Source: Pollenia angustigena (taxonomy: Eukaryota; Arthropoda; Insecta; Diptera; Polleniidae). From it: DNA of 64,000 nucleotides. Made by a program: the position numbers and the translations under genes. This document shows, piece by piece, positions 45,925-57,540 of this stretch. Position 1 is the stretch's first letter, and each line of letters starts with the position of its first letter. The notes under the pieces are model-generated. The model made no database searches and was not told the origin of the DNA. It saw nothing but the letters and a program-made list of their open reading frames with translations. The stretch is from assembly GCA_930367215.1 (NCBI GenBank), contig OV884060.1, forward strand, positions 204,479,253 through 204,543,252, given 5' to 3'.

Positions 45925-47310
45925 CACATTGGTCTGGCGAGCCACATTTTTGGCCAAAACTAAAATATTCACTTATATACATGAATTCAAATAAAAGACA
46001 TAATTAAAACAAAAAAAAAACATAAATTTTATTAAGTTTTTAATAATTTAAATCAATTTTTCAACCCATCTAGAGCCAAAGGAACATTTTATTTACTTCA
46101 TGTTTTACTATTTTTTAACTATAATTAAATAATATTATTTGTACTTTTTTGTTGATTATAATGATTGTTTTTAAATGGAATCTTCAAGATATTATATTTA
46201 AAAATTATTTTCTTACATAAACTATGTCAAAAAACAAACTTATTGACTAATTTGCATATGTGTTATAAAAATACTTTTTACCTAATAAACCACTGAAGAT
46301 TTCCAGTCCATGCTTAAGTAATACTTGAATTGCACTTTAATTCAATAGCAATCTTCAGCAAAAAAAAAATTAATAATTCAGTTTCATTTGCTGTAGACTT
46401 TGATAGCTCCGCCGCCGCTCTTCTTTTACTGCGTTCAGACTGGCCCGAAAAATGCATACGAGGACGTCCACACGATGAAGGAGGTTTGTTTTCTTCACTT
46501 GAGTCACATGTTTTGGTATTTTTAAATAGAATGTCATTTTGAAGCCAGATATCATTTTGTTTATTAAATTGATCAATTGATCTAGCAGATTTCTGCCATT
46601 TCACATCCAGTCTCACGCAATTTTTTAATAAGATATTTCTTATATTCATTAGAAACATTTTTTTCTCCGATTTTTTCCAAAATATAATTAAAAACACGTT
46701 CGGTTTTTTCCTGTTTTTTACTTCCACTCTGCCAAACTCTGAATAAATCTCAATTTTTGAAGCAAAAGTTTCCTCAAACAAAAATTGATTTCTTAAAAAC
46801 AAGCAATAACTAGCAAAAAGTTATTGATGATTTGTAAGCACCAAGTATCACTGTACTTTTGTGTGCTTTTGTTTCGTTGAAATCACTTGAAATTTTTATG
46901 TTATATACTATATTTTTTTTTATAAAAAGCTAAAATCACTGATTTTGAGGTTATGAAAATTTTTTGTGTAATTTCTTATTACCATAATCTTTATTAAATA
47001 TTTCACTATTAAAAATTTAAATACTTACCATCGTCATTAATATCCATAACTAATAGATTTAAAAAGTTTTTTTATTTTCGTGTAACCTGTGACTCAAATA
47101 AAACAAAAAAGTACACCACGTGTTTCAGTTTACCACTGCACTTAAAGCATTGAACTTTCTCACTTCATAGAATAACGGTTAATTGAAGTTTGCAAAAACA
47201 AATTATTTTTTTTTGTTTATCTGAAGTGTTTGCTACAATATTCCAACAACAAATATAAGAAAAAAAGTTCTGAGTTTTGGCCAAAAAAATGGGTCTGGGA
47301 GACCAATGTG
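45925..47310. mobile_element. Transib-like element
   Basis: 1386 bp with perfect 11 bp inverted ends CACATTGGTCT, flanked by the 5 bp duplication GACTG (45920-45924 and 47311-47315). The empty site in MITE copy 2 (GGACTGGTCC) confirms it. Longer but imperfect repeats continue with CATTTTTGGCCAAAACT. A 5 bp GC-rich duplication and a CAC-N-ATG-like terminal heptamer are the known hallmarks of Transib elements, the relatives of the RAG recombinase. An open frame on the minus strand (46314-46802) is the only coding hint. Confidence 0.6.
46314..46802 (-). pseudogene. Uncertain transposon protein N-terminus
   Basis: A 162-codon frame contains VRLDVKWQKSARSIDQFNKQ with NDIWL, then SEENKPPSSCGRPRMHFSGQ and SERSKRRAAAELSK. 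The GRPR...SERSKRR segment resembles an N-terminal motif of several insect transposon-encoded proteins, where it precedes the catalytic domain. No DDE residues or zinc finger can be assigned, and the rest of a transposase is absent. It lies wholly inside the Transib-like element and is probably its broken coding sequence. I do not recognise it further. Confidence 0.45.
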
Positions 47311-47506
47311 GACTGGTCCGATGTAATGCAAGCATGGACCATGTGATTGTTAAAAAGTGTTTGTAGTGAGACGACATGTCTTCGTTTTTTAACGACATGC
47401 TTTCGTTTTTAAACGATTTCAAAACTAATCCTCTTGAGTTTTAAACTAAACTCCTTAGTGGTCCAAAGGTGGGTTATATGGTCCTCTCCTAGGACATCGT
47501 AATGTT

Positions 47507-49427
47507 CAGGCGCGGATTCAGGGGGGGTGAAATAAGGAAATTTCCCCCCCGTATATTATAAAAATATGTTTTGTTTATTTCGATAATACAAGAATACCCA
47601 TTAATATTATCTTTTTTTAATGTACACAATTTTTGGAAATCCCAGCAAGGTTTTTTTTTGTTTTTTTTATTGAATCTCTAACGAAATTTTCAATAAGTAT
47701 TTTTTTGTTTTTTTATTGAATCTCTAACCAAATTTTCAATAAGTATCCAAATCTTCATCCTAATAGTTATTTATTAGATATTTTCAATGAAACATCTAGT
47801 TTAATATATTCAAATACTTATTATTCTACATTCAATCCCAGCAGGTGCCATCTATGTATAACCAAAGAGTAAACGTTTAACTTGAAAATGCGTGCGGTTG
47901 AATTATTAAAAAGCCTTGGTATTTGCAATATTTATGTTTATATTAATGTGTTATATGAATCAAAATTCTTTTCGATAATTTTTGACGAAAGCACGGATTT
48001 GTCGGGGAAAGCCAGATTTCCTTACATTTAAGATAATTTACCATACAACAAAAAGTTGTTAGGCAAGAATTGTTTTGGCTTTGTTGTAAAAGCATTTGAA
48101 GAGCCTTCACAGGATATTGATAATGACGCTGATGTGTCAATTGATGCGATGGCACTATCATCAACAGTTCTTAAAACTTTGACAAATTTTAGTCTTAACC
48201 TAAAAAATTGTATAGGAGTTGGAACTGATGGGTGTCGTTTGATGTCAGCAGAAAATGGAGCTGTAAAAAAATTCTGGAAACCGCGACAAATGCGAAACAA
48301 ACGCCTTGCTATTTCCCGTAAATCAGGCAAAACACGTTCTTAGTAAAGTATTTGGGAGCCAAACTCTCTACATTATGCGAGACAAGATGGGTGGACCGTC
48401 ACGACTCAGCTTTACACTTTGCAACAAGTGTACATCATATAGTAGAAGCTTTGGAAAAAATATCTGAGTGGAAAGGTAATACTTCATCAAGAGCCTTATA
48501 TTAAGGAACTCACTTAGAACTTTTGAATTTATTTGCGGAATAAACATATTAAGTGTGATACTTATTGTAACACAGCCGCTTAGTATCATTTTACAAAAGC
48601 ACGATATAGATCTTCAAAAAGGATCAAGCCTTATCAAAACTTTGATCATGTGCCTTGAAGAAAAAAGAAATAAAGCCGAAGAACAATTTAAAGTGATTTT
48701 TAAAAAAGTTAAAGTGATTTGCGTTCAAATCGAGGTTCCAACCTAAAAAAAACAAGATTTGAACGAAATAATCACATCCAAAATGTTGAAGATTTCTACC
48801 GAGTTGTAGGTTTCATTCTCTTATTGAATTTATTTTAGAAGATCGCAAAACACCTTTCCAAAAGATATCTTTAATGTATTGAACATACCAAAACTTCTAC
48901 TCAAAGTGTAATCAAGTCATATACAGATATAAAACTTTTAAAACCACAACTCGGGATAAACACCTACTAACATCTAAACTTGAGCCTGAACTGTAGCATT
49001 GGCAGCAAACATGGAAATTATCTGAAAATCTATCAGATAACGTTGTAGATGCTTTAATAAACTGTGATGAAGATATCTACTTAAATCTAAAAAAAAATAT
49101 TTCAAATTTTCGTTTCAATGCTCGTAAGTAATGCTACGAGCGAGAGGTCATTTCCTACCCTTCGTCAAATAAAAAAATGGCTCAGATCAACAATGACAAA
49201 CTGAACATAGACTGTACTATCTAAATTTGCCTCACAAGGAAATCATAAATTGCTTATTTAAAAAGATAAGTTTATTTTATTTTATATTGAATATTTTATT
49301 TAACCTTATTGTTGAGTTTTTTTAATATAATATACACAAATTGCTTTTAATAAACTTTTAAAAACAAATTTTTTTTTGTATCATAAAAAATTTTCCCCCC
49401 CTTAGGCTCAAGCTGGATCCGCGCCTG
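47507..49427 (+). mobile_element. hAT element with intact ends
   Basis: 1921 bp with ends CAGGCGCGGATTCAG and, inverted, CAGGCGCGGATCCAG, flanked by the perfect 8 bp duplication GTAATGTT (47499-47506 and 49428-49435). The runs of G and C just inside both ends are usual for the ZMYM1-like hAT group. It encloses a decayed transposase. Confidence 0.9.
47930..49205 (+). pseudogene. hAT transposase, ZMYM1-like, decayed
   Basis: Blocks in order are YESKFFSIIFDESTDLSGK (first catalytic region, FDEST, about 47950-48015), LNLKNCIGVGTDGCRLMS (second, about 48195-48250), LGAKLSTLCETRWVDRHDS (about 48350-48405), a helical segment 48555-48746, and ATSERSFPTLRQIKKWLRST (C-terminal dimerisation, about 49134-49193). 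These are the expected steps of a hAT transposase, in particular the TRWxxRHD and ERSFSTLRRIKxWLRS motifs. Stops and frameshifts interrupt the reading at several places, so it is inactive. The N-terminal zinc finger is not visible; the element may be 5'-deleted. Confidence 0.8.
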
Positions 49428-49543
49428 GTAATGTTAAATAGACCAGGTTTTTTCCATACGTTTGGGTTAGTTTTGGACTAGTCCTGGTCCCTTGTGGACT
49501 ACTCTTTACACGCGTGTTTAGACTGGTCCTATTATTTGCAGGG

Positions 49544-50055
49544 TACATAGATACATACAAGCATACACATTAAGCAGTTATAATAAAAATTGATGCAACA
49601 ACAACAATCTTGAACAATTATTAAGCTTTTCAGGATGTGTCAGTTCAAAAGCATAAAACTAATAACAACAAAACCGAGAAAATAATGGCTGACTTAAAAG
49701 AAACTCTTCCCCTTAAACCACTCACACATATCTACTTTTTATACAACAAAAAACCTTCATCTCTTTTACAGTTAATATTTTGGAAGATATAAAAAATAAA
49801 TAAAGAAAAAAGAGAGCAAAAACTATGGAAGTTGTTGTTGATGAAGTGTGTGCGCTAAAGTACCAGAGATGTAAAGTATTAATTATAAATTACAGCCCCT
49901 GGAAATATGTATAAAAAAAACAGAAATGATTTGGTTTAAGTATTAAAGAAAACCATAATAATGATATTTTACAACCTTTTTATATCATTTGTAACTAAAA
50001 AAGGAACAATAATTCGATTAACGCGAATTATAAATATCTACAACATGAACAATTT
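49544..50055. other. No gene seen
   Basis: AT-rich, no recognisable motif. Confidence 0.5.
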
Positions 50056-51467
50056 TGACAAATAATATATGGGCAAATCCCAGAAACAGTCCACCAACCA
50101 AAAATTTTTCAAATAAATTTTTTTTTAATGGAATATAAGACTAGATGTAAAATTTCATTTTTATATTAAAAACAAGTAGGAAAGTATAGTCGGTCAAGCC
50201 CGACCATATGATACCCTACACCACAATATTTAAAAACACATCATGCTTATTTGTCCATATAAATATGGATTGATCTATGTTTATAAAAGTCATTAAAATC
50301 GGTTTAAAAGTTTGTGAGAGGCAGAAATTGCCCCCTACCTCCCCTTGTGGTCCTATTTTTGAAAAACTGTATAGCTTATGTGTCCATATAGATATTGATC
50401 TATCTATGTTTTGAATTTCATTAAAATCGGTTTGAGAGGCAGAAATTGGCCCTATCTCCCGTCGTGGTCTTATTTTTTAAAAAATGCATCCCTTTTGTGC
50501 CCATAAAGATATGGTTCTATGTATGTTTTAAATTTCATTAAAATCGGTTTGATAGTTTCTGAGAGGAAGAAATTTCCCCCTATCTTCCCTCGTGGTCCTA
50601 CGATTTGGCCCATTTTCAATAGGCTTGTTCCTTGTACCAATAAGAACCTATGTCGCAAATTTGATCAAACTATCTCCAAAATTGCGACCTGTACTTTGCG
50701 CACAAGGTTACATGGACAGCCAGCCAGCCGGACGGATATCGTTAGTTCGACTCAGAAAGTAATTCTGAGTCGATCGGTATACTTTAAAGTGGGTCTAGGA
50801 CCAATATTTTAATGCGTTACACACATCAGCACAAATGCATAATACCCTCTCCACTATTGTGGTGTGGGTATAATATGTATTTCAATGATGATTAATGCAA
50901 TAATTTTTACCAAATCTTACCCCACTGCTGATTTCTTAATGTTATACGTGAATTAAGCATTATTTTAGGTGATTTTTGTGCTTAAAATTGCACTTACAGC
51001 AGACTTATCAAAATATAAATTTCGTTAAAAAAAAAGTTGACATTCATTAGTTAAGAAATTAGTTTAAGAAATGCGATTCATAAAAATATGATTTGTTTTG
51101 TTAAAACAAATAAAATATAATAATAATATACTCCTGGAAAAACTGTAGCGTGCGTTGTGAGGCGTGCGTCACAAAGGGTTCACGGCTTTTGTCAATAAAT
51201 CACAACATTTTTTGGGTGCGAATAAGTGGTTTTAGAATTCTCTTATAGTCATCATTCTTTTAGGAATTAAATTTTGTATACCTTATGATGCAAAATTCGC
51301 CAAAAATTATTAAAAACCCTTTAACCGTTGAAGTTACTTCCACTTCTTGTGGCGTGCGTCACAAAACTTTGTGATCAATTATTTTGCAACAAATACTTGC
51401 TAATAAATTATGATATATGCCATTCGTAAGTACATATTAATGTCACTAAATACTATATATAAGTTGA
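50056..51467 (-). repeat. Dispersed repeat, copy B (right arm of the window-scale inverted pair)
   Basis: Reverse-complement match to the unique parts of 1-2757. It lacks both insertions seen in copy A but carries the 700 bp repeat 50173-50872. It also holds a GCGTGCGTCACAAA block twice (about 51163 and 51350) where copy A keeps only one diverged trace. It may extend beyond 51467, since copy A is cut by the window edge. Confidence 0.75.
50173..50872 (-). mobile_element. Fly dispersed repeat with TATACCC head and hairpin tail
   Basis: Read on the minus strand it starts TATACCCACACCACAATAG with GAGAGGGTATT folding back. It contains GATCGACTCAGAATTACTTT and CCTTGTGCGCAAAGTACAGG, and ends with the hairpin CGGGCTTGACCG followed by ACTATACTTTCCTACTTG and a T run. 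The interior shows a degenerate repeat of the phrase CATTAAAATCGGTTT (three times on the plus strand). It is absent from copy A at the same site, so it inserted here. A shortened copy lies at 32791-33037. Confidence 0.75.
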
Positions 51468-51746
51468 AGCTATCTTTTTTGAAAGACCAAAAAATGTTTA
51501 TATTTCAATCAGAAAACGCGTGCGAATGTAGCGTTCGTCACGCATATATTAAAAAATATACTATTAACTTAATTCTAGGATTAACGGCAACCACTTTACT
51601 TCAACAAGACCACAATTTTATTTATATGAAAAAACTGTTTTGAATGGAAAATTTAAATTTAAAAAAAAAATGTATTTTTGATTGAAAATACAAGTCATCT
51701 CGAAACAAGGTACTTTACGCGACATGAATGTTTTTGAAGGACTATA

Positions 51747-51863
51747 CCCATTTTTAGTTTTTTCCACATTTTGGCATGAAAACAAATTTGTGGTTGAAAT
51801 TAAAAACAAAAACATTTTTAAGAACCCATTTTGAGTTTTTTTACATTTTGGCATGAAAAAAAC
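51747..51863 (+). repeat. 78 bp duplication
   Basis: CCCATTTTTAGTTTTTTCC and CATTTTGGCATGAAAA recur 78 bp further on with minor changes. Confidence 0.7.
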
Positions 51864-51884
51864 ACAGATTGATGTCCTGTTTCT

Positions 51885-53710
51885 GCATCAATAAAATGGC
51901 ATTGATTTGTTTTTGCATATTGTCGCATATTTTGGTGAGAATGAATATTTGTAATATTATGGTTTTAAATGCATATTCTGACATTTTTTAGTAATTTTTT
52001 TATTAATTTCCATCAGAATGTACTAATAAAGTGACCTCACAAGCGCAGCTGTTTGCAGTGAATTTTTCGTGTGTGACGTTTGTTGTCATTTATTTTGTTT
52101 ATTTACTTTTTTTATAAGGCATTTTGACGCCGTCTCAATTCTAGCAACAAAATGCCCGTTGTTTTTTTTTTTATTGTTTCATTGTTGTAGTACTGAGGTC
52201 ACTTTGTTAATACATTTTGATTTTCATGTTATAGAAAAAAGTCTTCAAAAATTTTCCAAAAATCCAAAAAAAAAATCTTCCAAAAAAATATCAAAACTCA
52301 ATAAAGAAGCCAAATCGATAATATTGAAATTTTTAATGAAATGTATCCCTTGGTTCCCTTTTCACCGCAGTCAGTATTACTAAAATAGGGAACCTGGCTA
52401 GAAGCTTCAGAATTCTTTTCAAAAACTTTAAGCAATTTAAGAATGTTATTAAAGAGCTTGTTAATACCGATGATAATGCAATTAAAAAAGTAAAATAACA
52501 TCAGAAGTCAATTAGCATATGCATTTTCGAACTAGGGATATATTGGTGAAACAATAACTAATAAGGAGGGTTTTATTTCACTTAATACTCAAGTCAAATT
52601 AATTGATATTGGAAAAATTAAAATTAATGTGTTGTTTCCAGGTGACAAGCAATTGATTGTGTAGAAAAATTTATATGAAAAACACTCAGTTTTTTTTGTC
52701 ATCTGTAAACAGAACATAACAATGTGGAAAGAAGCATAGCCCGAAAAAAAATGTTTTACTAAAAAAGAAAGGATTTCAAAAAATAAAATAAAGGTTTTCA
52801 TAATATCCCTTAAAAGTCTTGTAATCTGCGCAAACTTTGCATTTTAACGCCCTCGCAAATGAACTGTCAAAAATTGTATGAGAATTCATTTACACAAACT
52901 TCTTTAATTTGCCCAAAGTATATTTATACCAAGTACATGCAAGTCTACAACAAATCAACAATAAAAAAACAACATTCATTTTGTTTGTGTAAAAACATTT
53001 AATACTGTCAAACAGCCAAACATAAAGAAAACAAAAAAAAAAAAATCATGGCTCACTAAAATGTAAGCAAATTTTGAAAATATCGAAAATAAAACAACTG
53101 AACAGCTGATCACTTGCATGTACTTGTAATAAATATACTTTGAATTTGCCCAACAATTTTGACTCGTAAACTTGCGCTGTTCAATTTTTATTTTTTTTTT
53201 AATATATTTTTTTATTGACGTTTCAGTTTGAAATGACATTAAGTGTTTAAAAATACACAAAAATTAAAAAGGATTTGCACAAATGTCAATTTTAAACGAT
53301 ATCATGAAAATCCTTAATAAAGTTAAAATATTTTTAATCGGATCTGGTATTTAAGTGGGATCTTAAAATTAATTATCAGCAAATGCATTGGCAACCTTCA
53401 AGTCTTCTCCTATATTTTCGGTTGACGATGAGGGGTCATTATCCATGTACAAATCTTTGTTGCGTCCAAACAGACAAAGTTTAAATTCTGATAATATAAA
53501 ACATATTTGTATAAATAAACAAAAATTTGTGTTTTTTTTTAAGTTTTAAATGATATAAAGATAAATAATAAGAATAGACTGAATTTCTTACTTTTTTTAA
53601 TTTAATAAAATTAAAAAACGATTTTTATGGAAATTTTTTAAGTTTTAGCGCATATTTTGGATTTTTAGAGCATATTGTAAGCGCATATATCCGATTTTTT
53701 AGTTACTATA
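51885..53710 (+). pseudogene. hAT element copy D, decayed
   Basis: The plus strand gives LKFLMKCIPWFPFHRSQYY (52320-52380), then NLARSFRILFKNFKQFKN and ELVNTDDNAIKKVK (to about 52497), and near the right end SVDDEGSLSMYKSLLRPNRQ with SLNSDNIKH (about 53425-53505). These are the linker, middle and dimerisation regions of the same hAT family as copy C (41159-43640), which lies in the opposite orientation. The catalytic TDAAPYM block seen in copy C is not recognisable here. Both ends carry GCATATTTT-like units. No intact frame spans the domains. Confidence 0.65.
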
Positions 53711-54044
53711 TCTTAGCTATAATAATCATATTGTTTTTCGTAACAACCTAACTTTGTTTTAACTAAAAAAATCCAACAAGGCTAGCCAAAATTTCCAACA
53801 TTTTTCAAGAATAGTGGTAATAAATCTTAGTGATAGCAAAATACATTGGCGTTGTTTCAGAAAATAGATTTTACTTTAGACAGAATGTTATAAAGGGTTG
53901 AATATAAGCGGTTGAAAAGAATTACAGCATATTGTAGTCGGATATACTGGCGATTAGAGACATTCTGGAAAAGTTTAGAGAAATTATCTTCAATTATGTT
54001 TTGATACAATTAAACTGGGTCCACAATGCAACAACACTTTAAAA
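53711..54044. other. No gene seen
   Basis: AT-rich, no recognisable motif. Confidence 0.5.
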
Positions 54045-54928
54045 GGGTGTTCACAGTGTAAGCATCATATTTTTATAAATACGCTTAATTGCGAAAAAGA
54101 TATTTTTATCATAGAGATTCCTATATTTTCAATATTGGGATTGTTGCCAAATTTTACCTGTCAACATAAAGTAATTGTTTTAATATACATTTTGTTAATT
54201 TAATTGATTATTTTGATTAACATCCCTGGAAATCATTTATTATACATATTTACAGCCAACAAATTACAAAAAAAAAAAACACAAATATGTTTTTAATATT
54301 TTTTTTATACTATAATATGCATAGTAGGGCGGGTCGATTTGTATGGATGGAAATTAAAAATCGTATAGCAAAAACGTAATATACATAAAATTCTAAGAAA
54401 ATTCTCCGAAGAAACCATGGATCTAAAATATAATCCTAATCCGCGCCTCTCGACTTGAACATTTTTTACTTGGCTGAAATTTTTTTTTAATGTAAAAAAA
54501 GTTTTGAGTGTAAAAAAATAAAAAGTGCAAAAGAACTACGTTACTAAACAATTTTATTCAAAAAATTCGATTTCTTTTTGGAAAAAGTTATTTAAAAAAA
54601 AAAAAAAAAAAAAATTTATTTGCAAAGGCGGGCATATAAATTTTCAAGTCGAGAGGCGCGGATTAGGATTTTATTTTAGACCCATGGTTTCTTCGGAGAA
54701 TTTTTATGTAGATTACGTTTTTGCTATACGATATAAAAAAAAATCGACCCACCCTAATGCATAGCCTTGCTGTCAAAAATTAACAAAAGTCTTTCAAATG
54801 TATTTAAAATAACAAAATCAAAAAGTATTATATATTAGTATATATTTGTGGGAGCACAATGTGTAAAAAGTTCTTTTTACGAAAACTAAGAAGTTTACAA
54901 AAAAATTCTGCTTACACTGTAAACATCC
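54045..54928. mobile_element. TIR element GGGTGTTCACAGTGTAAGCA
   Basis: Ends GGGTGTTCACAGTGTAAGCA and, inverted, GGATGTTTACAGTGTAAGCA bound 884 bp. It contains the hAT MITE at 54325-54756. No target duplication was fixed and no coding sequence is present. Confidence 0.6.
54325..54756. mobile_element. hAT-type MITE with long arms
   Basis: 432 bp with ends TAGGGCGGGTCGATTT and, inverted, TAGGGTGGGTCGATTT, flanked by the perfect 8 bp duplication ATGCATAG (54317-54324 and 54757-54764). The arms extend for over 100 bp, including ATTCTCCGAAGAAACCATGG and CGCGCCTCTCGACTTGAA. Confidence 0.9.
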
Positions 54929-55592
54929 AATAAAAATGTTGCTTACATTGTGAATGAGGCTTTGAGCAAATTGGTACGAATCTTAAACGCCCTTTTCCAA
55001 CCCTGAGGAAAACATAAAAAAAATATAATTAGATTAGAGAACAAGAGAATTTATAAAAGCACAAAGAGAGCTTGCATGTGATTGGTCGTATCAATGCAAT
55101 ACCTTATTCTCAATAAAGAGAATTTCGTAACCTTCAATGTTATATGCTAGAAAGAGAAACATGATAATTAGCAGCAGAGACCACACCCAGACGTTGACAG
55201 CGTTTTTGTTTTAATATTTTACAAGAAGCTTTTATGCAGATGATTTTTTTTCTATTTTGATACTCTTTATATTGGTGGTAAATGCATGTGTTCGTGTGAT
55301 AAGTTCAATATCACTGGTATATGAGCACTTATTATACATAACATCAAATAATATGGATTTAATGGTTTTAGGAGCAAAAAAGGAATGAATGAATGAATAA
55401 ACTCACATAATAAACAGTTTTCCTTTTCAGCTCTGCGGCCTCATTTAATAAATGACTAGTTATTATCTGCATTAAAAGCAGTTTATAACAATCATACCCT
55501 GTGAAAAAATAACAACAACAACAAAAATAATTTCATCACTGGCTACAGGAACATTAAAGCAATAAAAACAATGATTTCGTATAAAAAAGAGC
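54929..55592. other. Intergenic, downstream of the ester hydrolase gene
   Basis: AT-rich. A short AATG run lies near 55385. Nothing else is recognisable. Confidence 0.5.
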
Positions 55593-55624
55593 CACCTAAA
55601 ACCAAATTTAGGTGCTTTTTTATT
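55593..55624 (-). terminator. Poly(A) signal and adjacent hairpin of the ester hydrolase gene
   Basis: On the minus strand AATAAA occupies 55624-55619, 74 bases after the stop codon. It is followed at once by the perfect 8 bp hairpin CACCTAAA-TTTGGT-TTTAGGTG (55614-55593), which covers the place where cleavage would be expected. A functional role for the hairpin is an inference. Confidence 0.5.
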
Positions 55625-55697
55625 TACTTCACTACTGGTTGGTACATACAATTTATGTAAGTTGTATAAAAAGTATATAAATATAAACAAACACTTA

Positions 55698-55871
55698 TTA
55701 ATCTCTACCAAATTTATGGGTTTCTATGGGTTTATCAACACGTACTACACGTTCGGCAACATTTAAATAAGCCTCATATTCAACGGTCTCAGGTGTTGTA
55801 TCATAATGATAGTGACCACCCCAATTGGTGGTGGAGAATGAATGAAAGTGCTGCAAACGTAAATCTAAATC
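55698..55871 (-). CDS. Ester hydrolase C11orf54/DUF1907 homologue, last coding exon
   Basis: The exon starts after an acceptor (pyrimidine tract, then TTTCTAG) and encodes the last 57 residues and a TAA stop. It contains LRLQHFHSF, GGHYHYDTTPETVEY and the C-terminal KPIETHKFGRD. In this family the metal-binding histidines sit in an HxH pair and in the GGHYHYD loop. Both are kept here, so the metal site looks intact. The known relative (PTD012 of mammals) is a zinc-binding ester hydrolase of about 315 residues, cytosolic or nuclear, with unsettled natural substrates. The reading frame joins in phase 0 to the exon at 63780-63946. Conservation of frame and motifs, unlike the neighbouring transposon debris, marks a live gene. 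Confidence 0.9.
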   Translation of the reverse strand, partial: DLDLRLQHFHSFSTTNWGGHYHYDTTPETVEYEAYLNVAERVVRVDKPIETHKFGRD

Positions 55872-56234
55872 CTAGAAATAAAAAGAAAACCGAAAACTGT
55901 ATAGTATCAAAAAGGACATTAAATTTTATATTTAAGTTGTAAAGAATAAGCTGATGGATGAACTATAGGTATTTCTTATGTTTATGGCAGGACCTTTTAT
56001 TTATTTATAATGAAAGAGAGATAAAGTCTGTTAATTATGTCTTTTTTATACCTATAATTAGATTTAGAAAACATTAACAAATAAATTAAATTAAGAAATA
56101 AATTAAGTTTTAACTACCAAACTTTATTTGACACCCTCAAATTCTGGTAAAGCAACCAAAAGGACCTTTACTTGAAACCGTTGGTCTAACGGATTAATCG
56201 TTATCGGTACAGCTATTCCGTGATAAGTCCCGAC

Positions 56235-57540
56235 AAAGTTTTAGTATACAATACAATCTTATGGTTTAGGTTAGAGTGGCCAGTCACAAAGACCACGCAT
56301 AGACCAAATAGGTCCCTAGCGATACCACGTTGTACGATAGTCCACAGAAGAATGTTACAAAAAGGTCATTCCGATGTAATGGTACTTAGAGTACCCCACA
56401 CTCTCTGGACGAATACTTGGAGTCTCATTAACCCAATTCCGCAGACTTCCCCAAGACCTTGGAAGTAATGATCTCCCAGACAATTTTCCCTGGAGCGCAC
56501 GAGTGCCGGACAGTAGCAGAGTAAATGCTCCACTGTCTCCTTTTCCCCTGGTACCCCACAGAATCTACAATAGTCACTATTCAACCGCCCCGCCCTCTGG
56601 GCGTATACCGCAGTCCAACAATAACCCGTCATAAAACTTACCAGAAGTCTACAGTCCCTTCTCGATAGCGACAGAAGAATTTTTGTCGATTCTGGATCAT
56701 AGGATCCCCACATTACCTTGGAAACCCTGCGCGTTCTGGTGTTTTCCGAAATCGCCTCTGATCTCCTCCGTATAGCAGAGTCCGTATCTCTCCTTATATT
56801 CTGAATCGGAGCCGGAATGGCCATCAGCCTATCGTATGGTAAATGGACCCCCCGTTTCGCCAATTCGTCCGCCTCCTCGTTGACTTCTATGCCCTGGAGG
56901 CCGCGAACCCAATAGATGTGAACTCTCCTATTCGCACAGAGTCTATCCATCGAGTCCCTACACTCCCGGACGATCGAAGAGTATGAATAATCAGCGGTTA
57001 TCGCCTGATCGCCGCCTGACTATCGATGAAAAAATTCACGTGCGAGTTCCCAGTACTGGAATTACGTGCCAAATCAGCAGCCATTTTGGCCGCAAATATC
57101 TCCGCCTGGAATATGCTGCAGTAATCGGGAAGCTTATAAGATTCCCAAATACCCAGTTCCCGGCAGTAGACTGCAGCTCCAACTCCGTCCTCCAATTTGG
57201 AACCGTCAGTGTAGAAACTGAAGGTCCTATGGCCAGATCCGAGTCCTGCCAACCAGCCGTCCTCCACCAAGTTAACTCGCGGTTTCCTTCCAAATGTCAG
57301 TCTCGGAACGGTGTAGTCACTGCTACAATCTATTCCTTTTATAACACTGTCATGACCATAAGGTCCGTATGCAAACTGTCACGTCGCCTTTAAGCGGATC
57401 GTACACTTCCTCGCCGTTCCTTCTGCCACTAGATGAGTCGGTTGCAAGTCCAGGATCACATCCAGTGCCGCAGTCGGTGTACTATGCAAGGCACCGGTGA
57501 TACTAAGTGCTAACATAATAGAAAGCATTATTTTCGGCGT
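56235..57540 (-). pseudogene. 5'-truncated LINE, RT thumb and RNase H
   Basis: On the minus strand it begins with LSITGALHSTPTAALDVIL (thumb region). It then shows the RNase H motifs FYTDGSKLEDGVGAAVYC (57220-57165), QAEIFAAKMA and FFIDSQAAIRR, and, after a frameshift near 57000, WVRGLQGIEVNEEADELAKR, the last RNase H motif. The C-terminal cysteine cluster CRFCGVPGEKETVEHLLCYC follows. The 3' end has GGTATCGCTAGGGACC then CTAACCTAAACC. It belongs to the same broad I/LOA/R1-type group as the LINE at 41690-43036 but is a different family. The RNase H is complete in motifs but split over two frames. It has no RT catalytic core and is inactive. Confidence 0.8.

Larger units (their letters stand above)
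45864..49543 (+). mobile_element. CCCTGCAAATAAT MITE, copy 3, split by two insertions
   Basis: The 360 bp MITE is recognisable in three pieces (45864-45924, 47311-47506, 49428-49543) that together align with copies 1 and 2. The flanks share TACATA on both sides (45858-45863 and 49544-49549). The insertions are the Transib-like element 45925-47310 and the hAT element 47507-49427, each with its own target duplication. Confidence 0.9.

Noticed and set aside
53381..53540. Apparent minus-strand exon reading FGRNKDLYMDND then a stop
   Set aside because: The plus strand of the same bases gives the hAT dimerisation motif in frame with family order; the minus-strand reading is its shadow.
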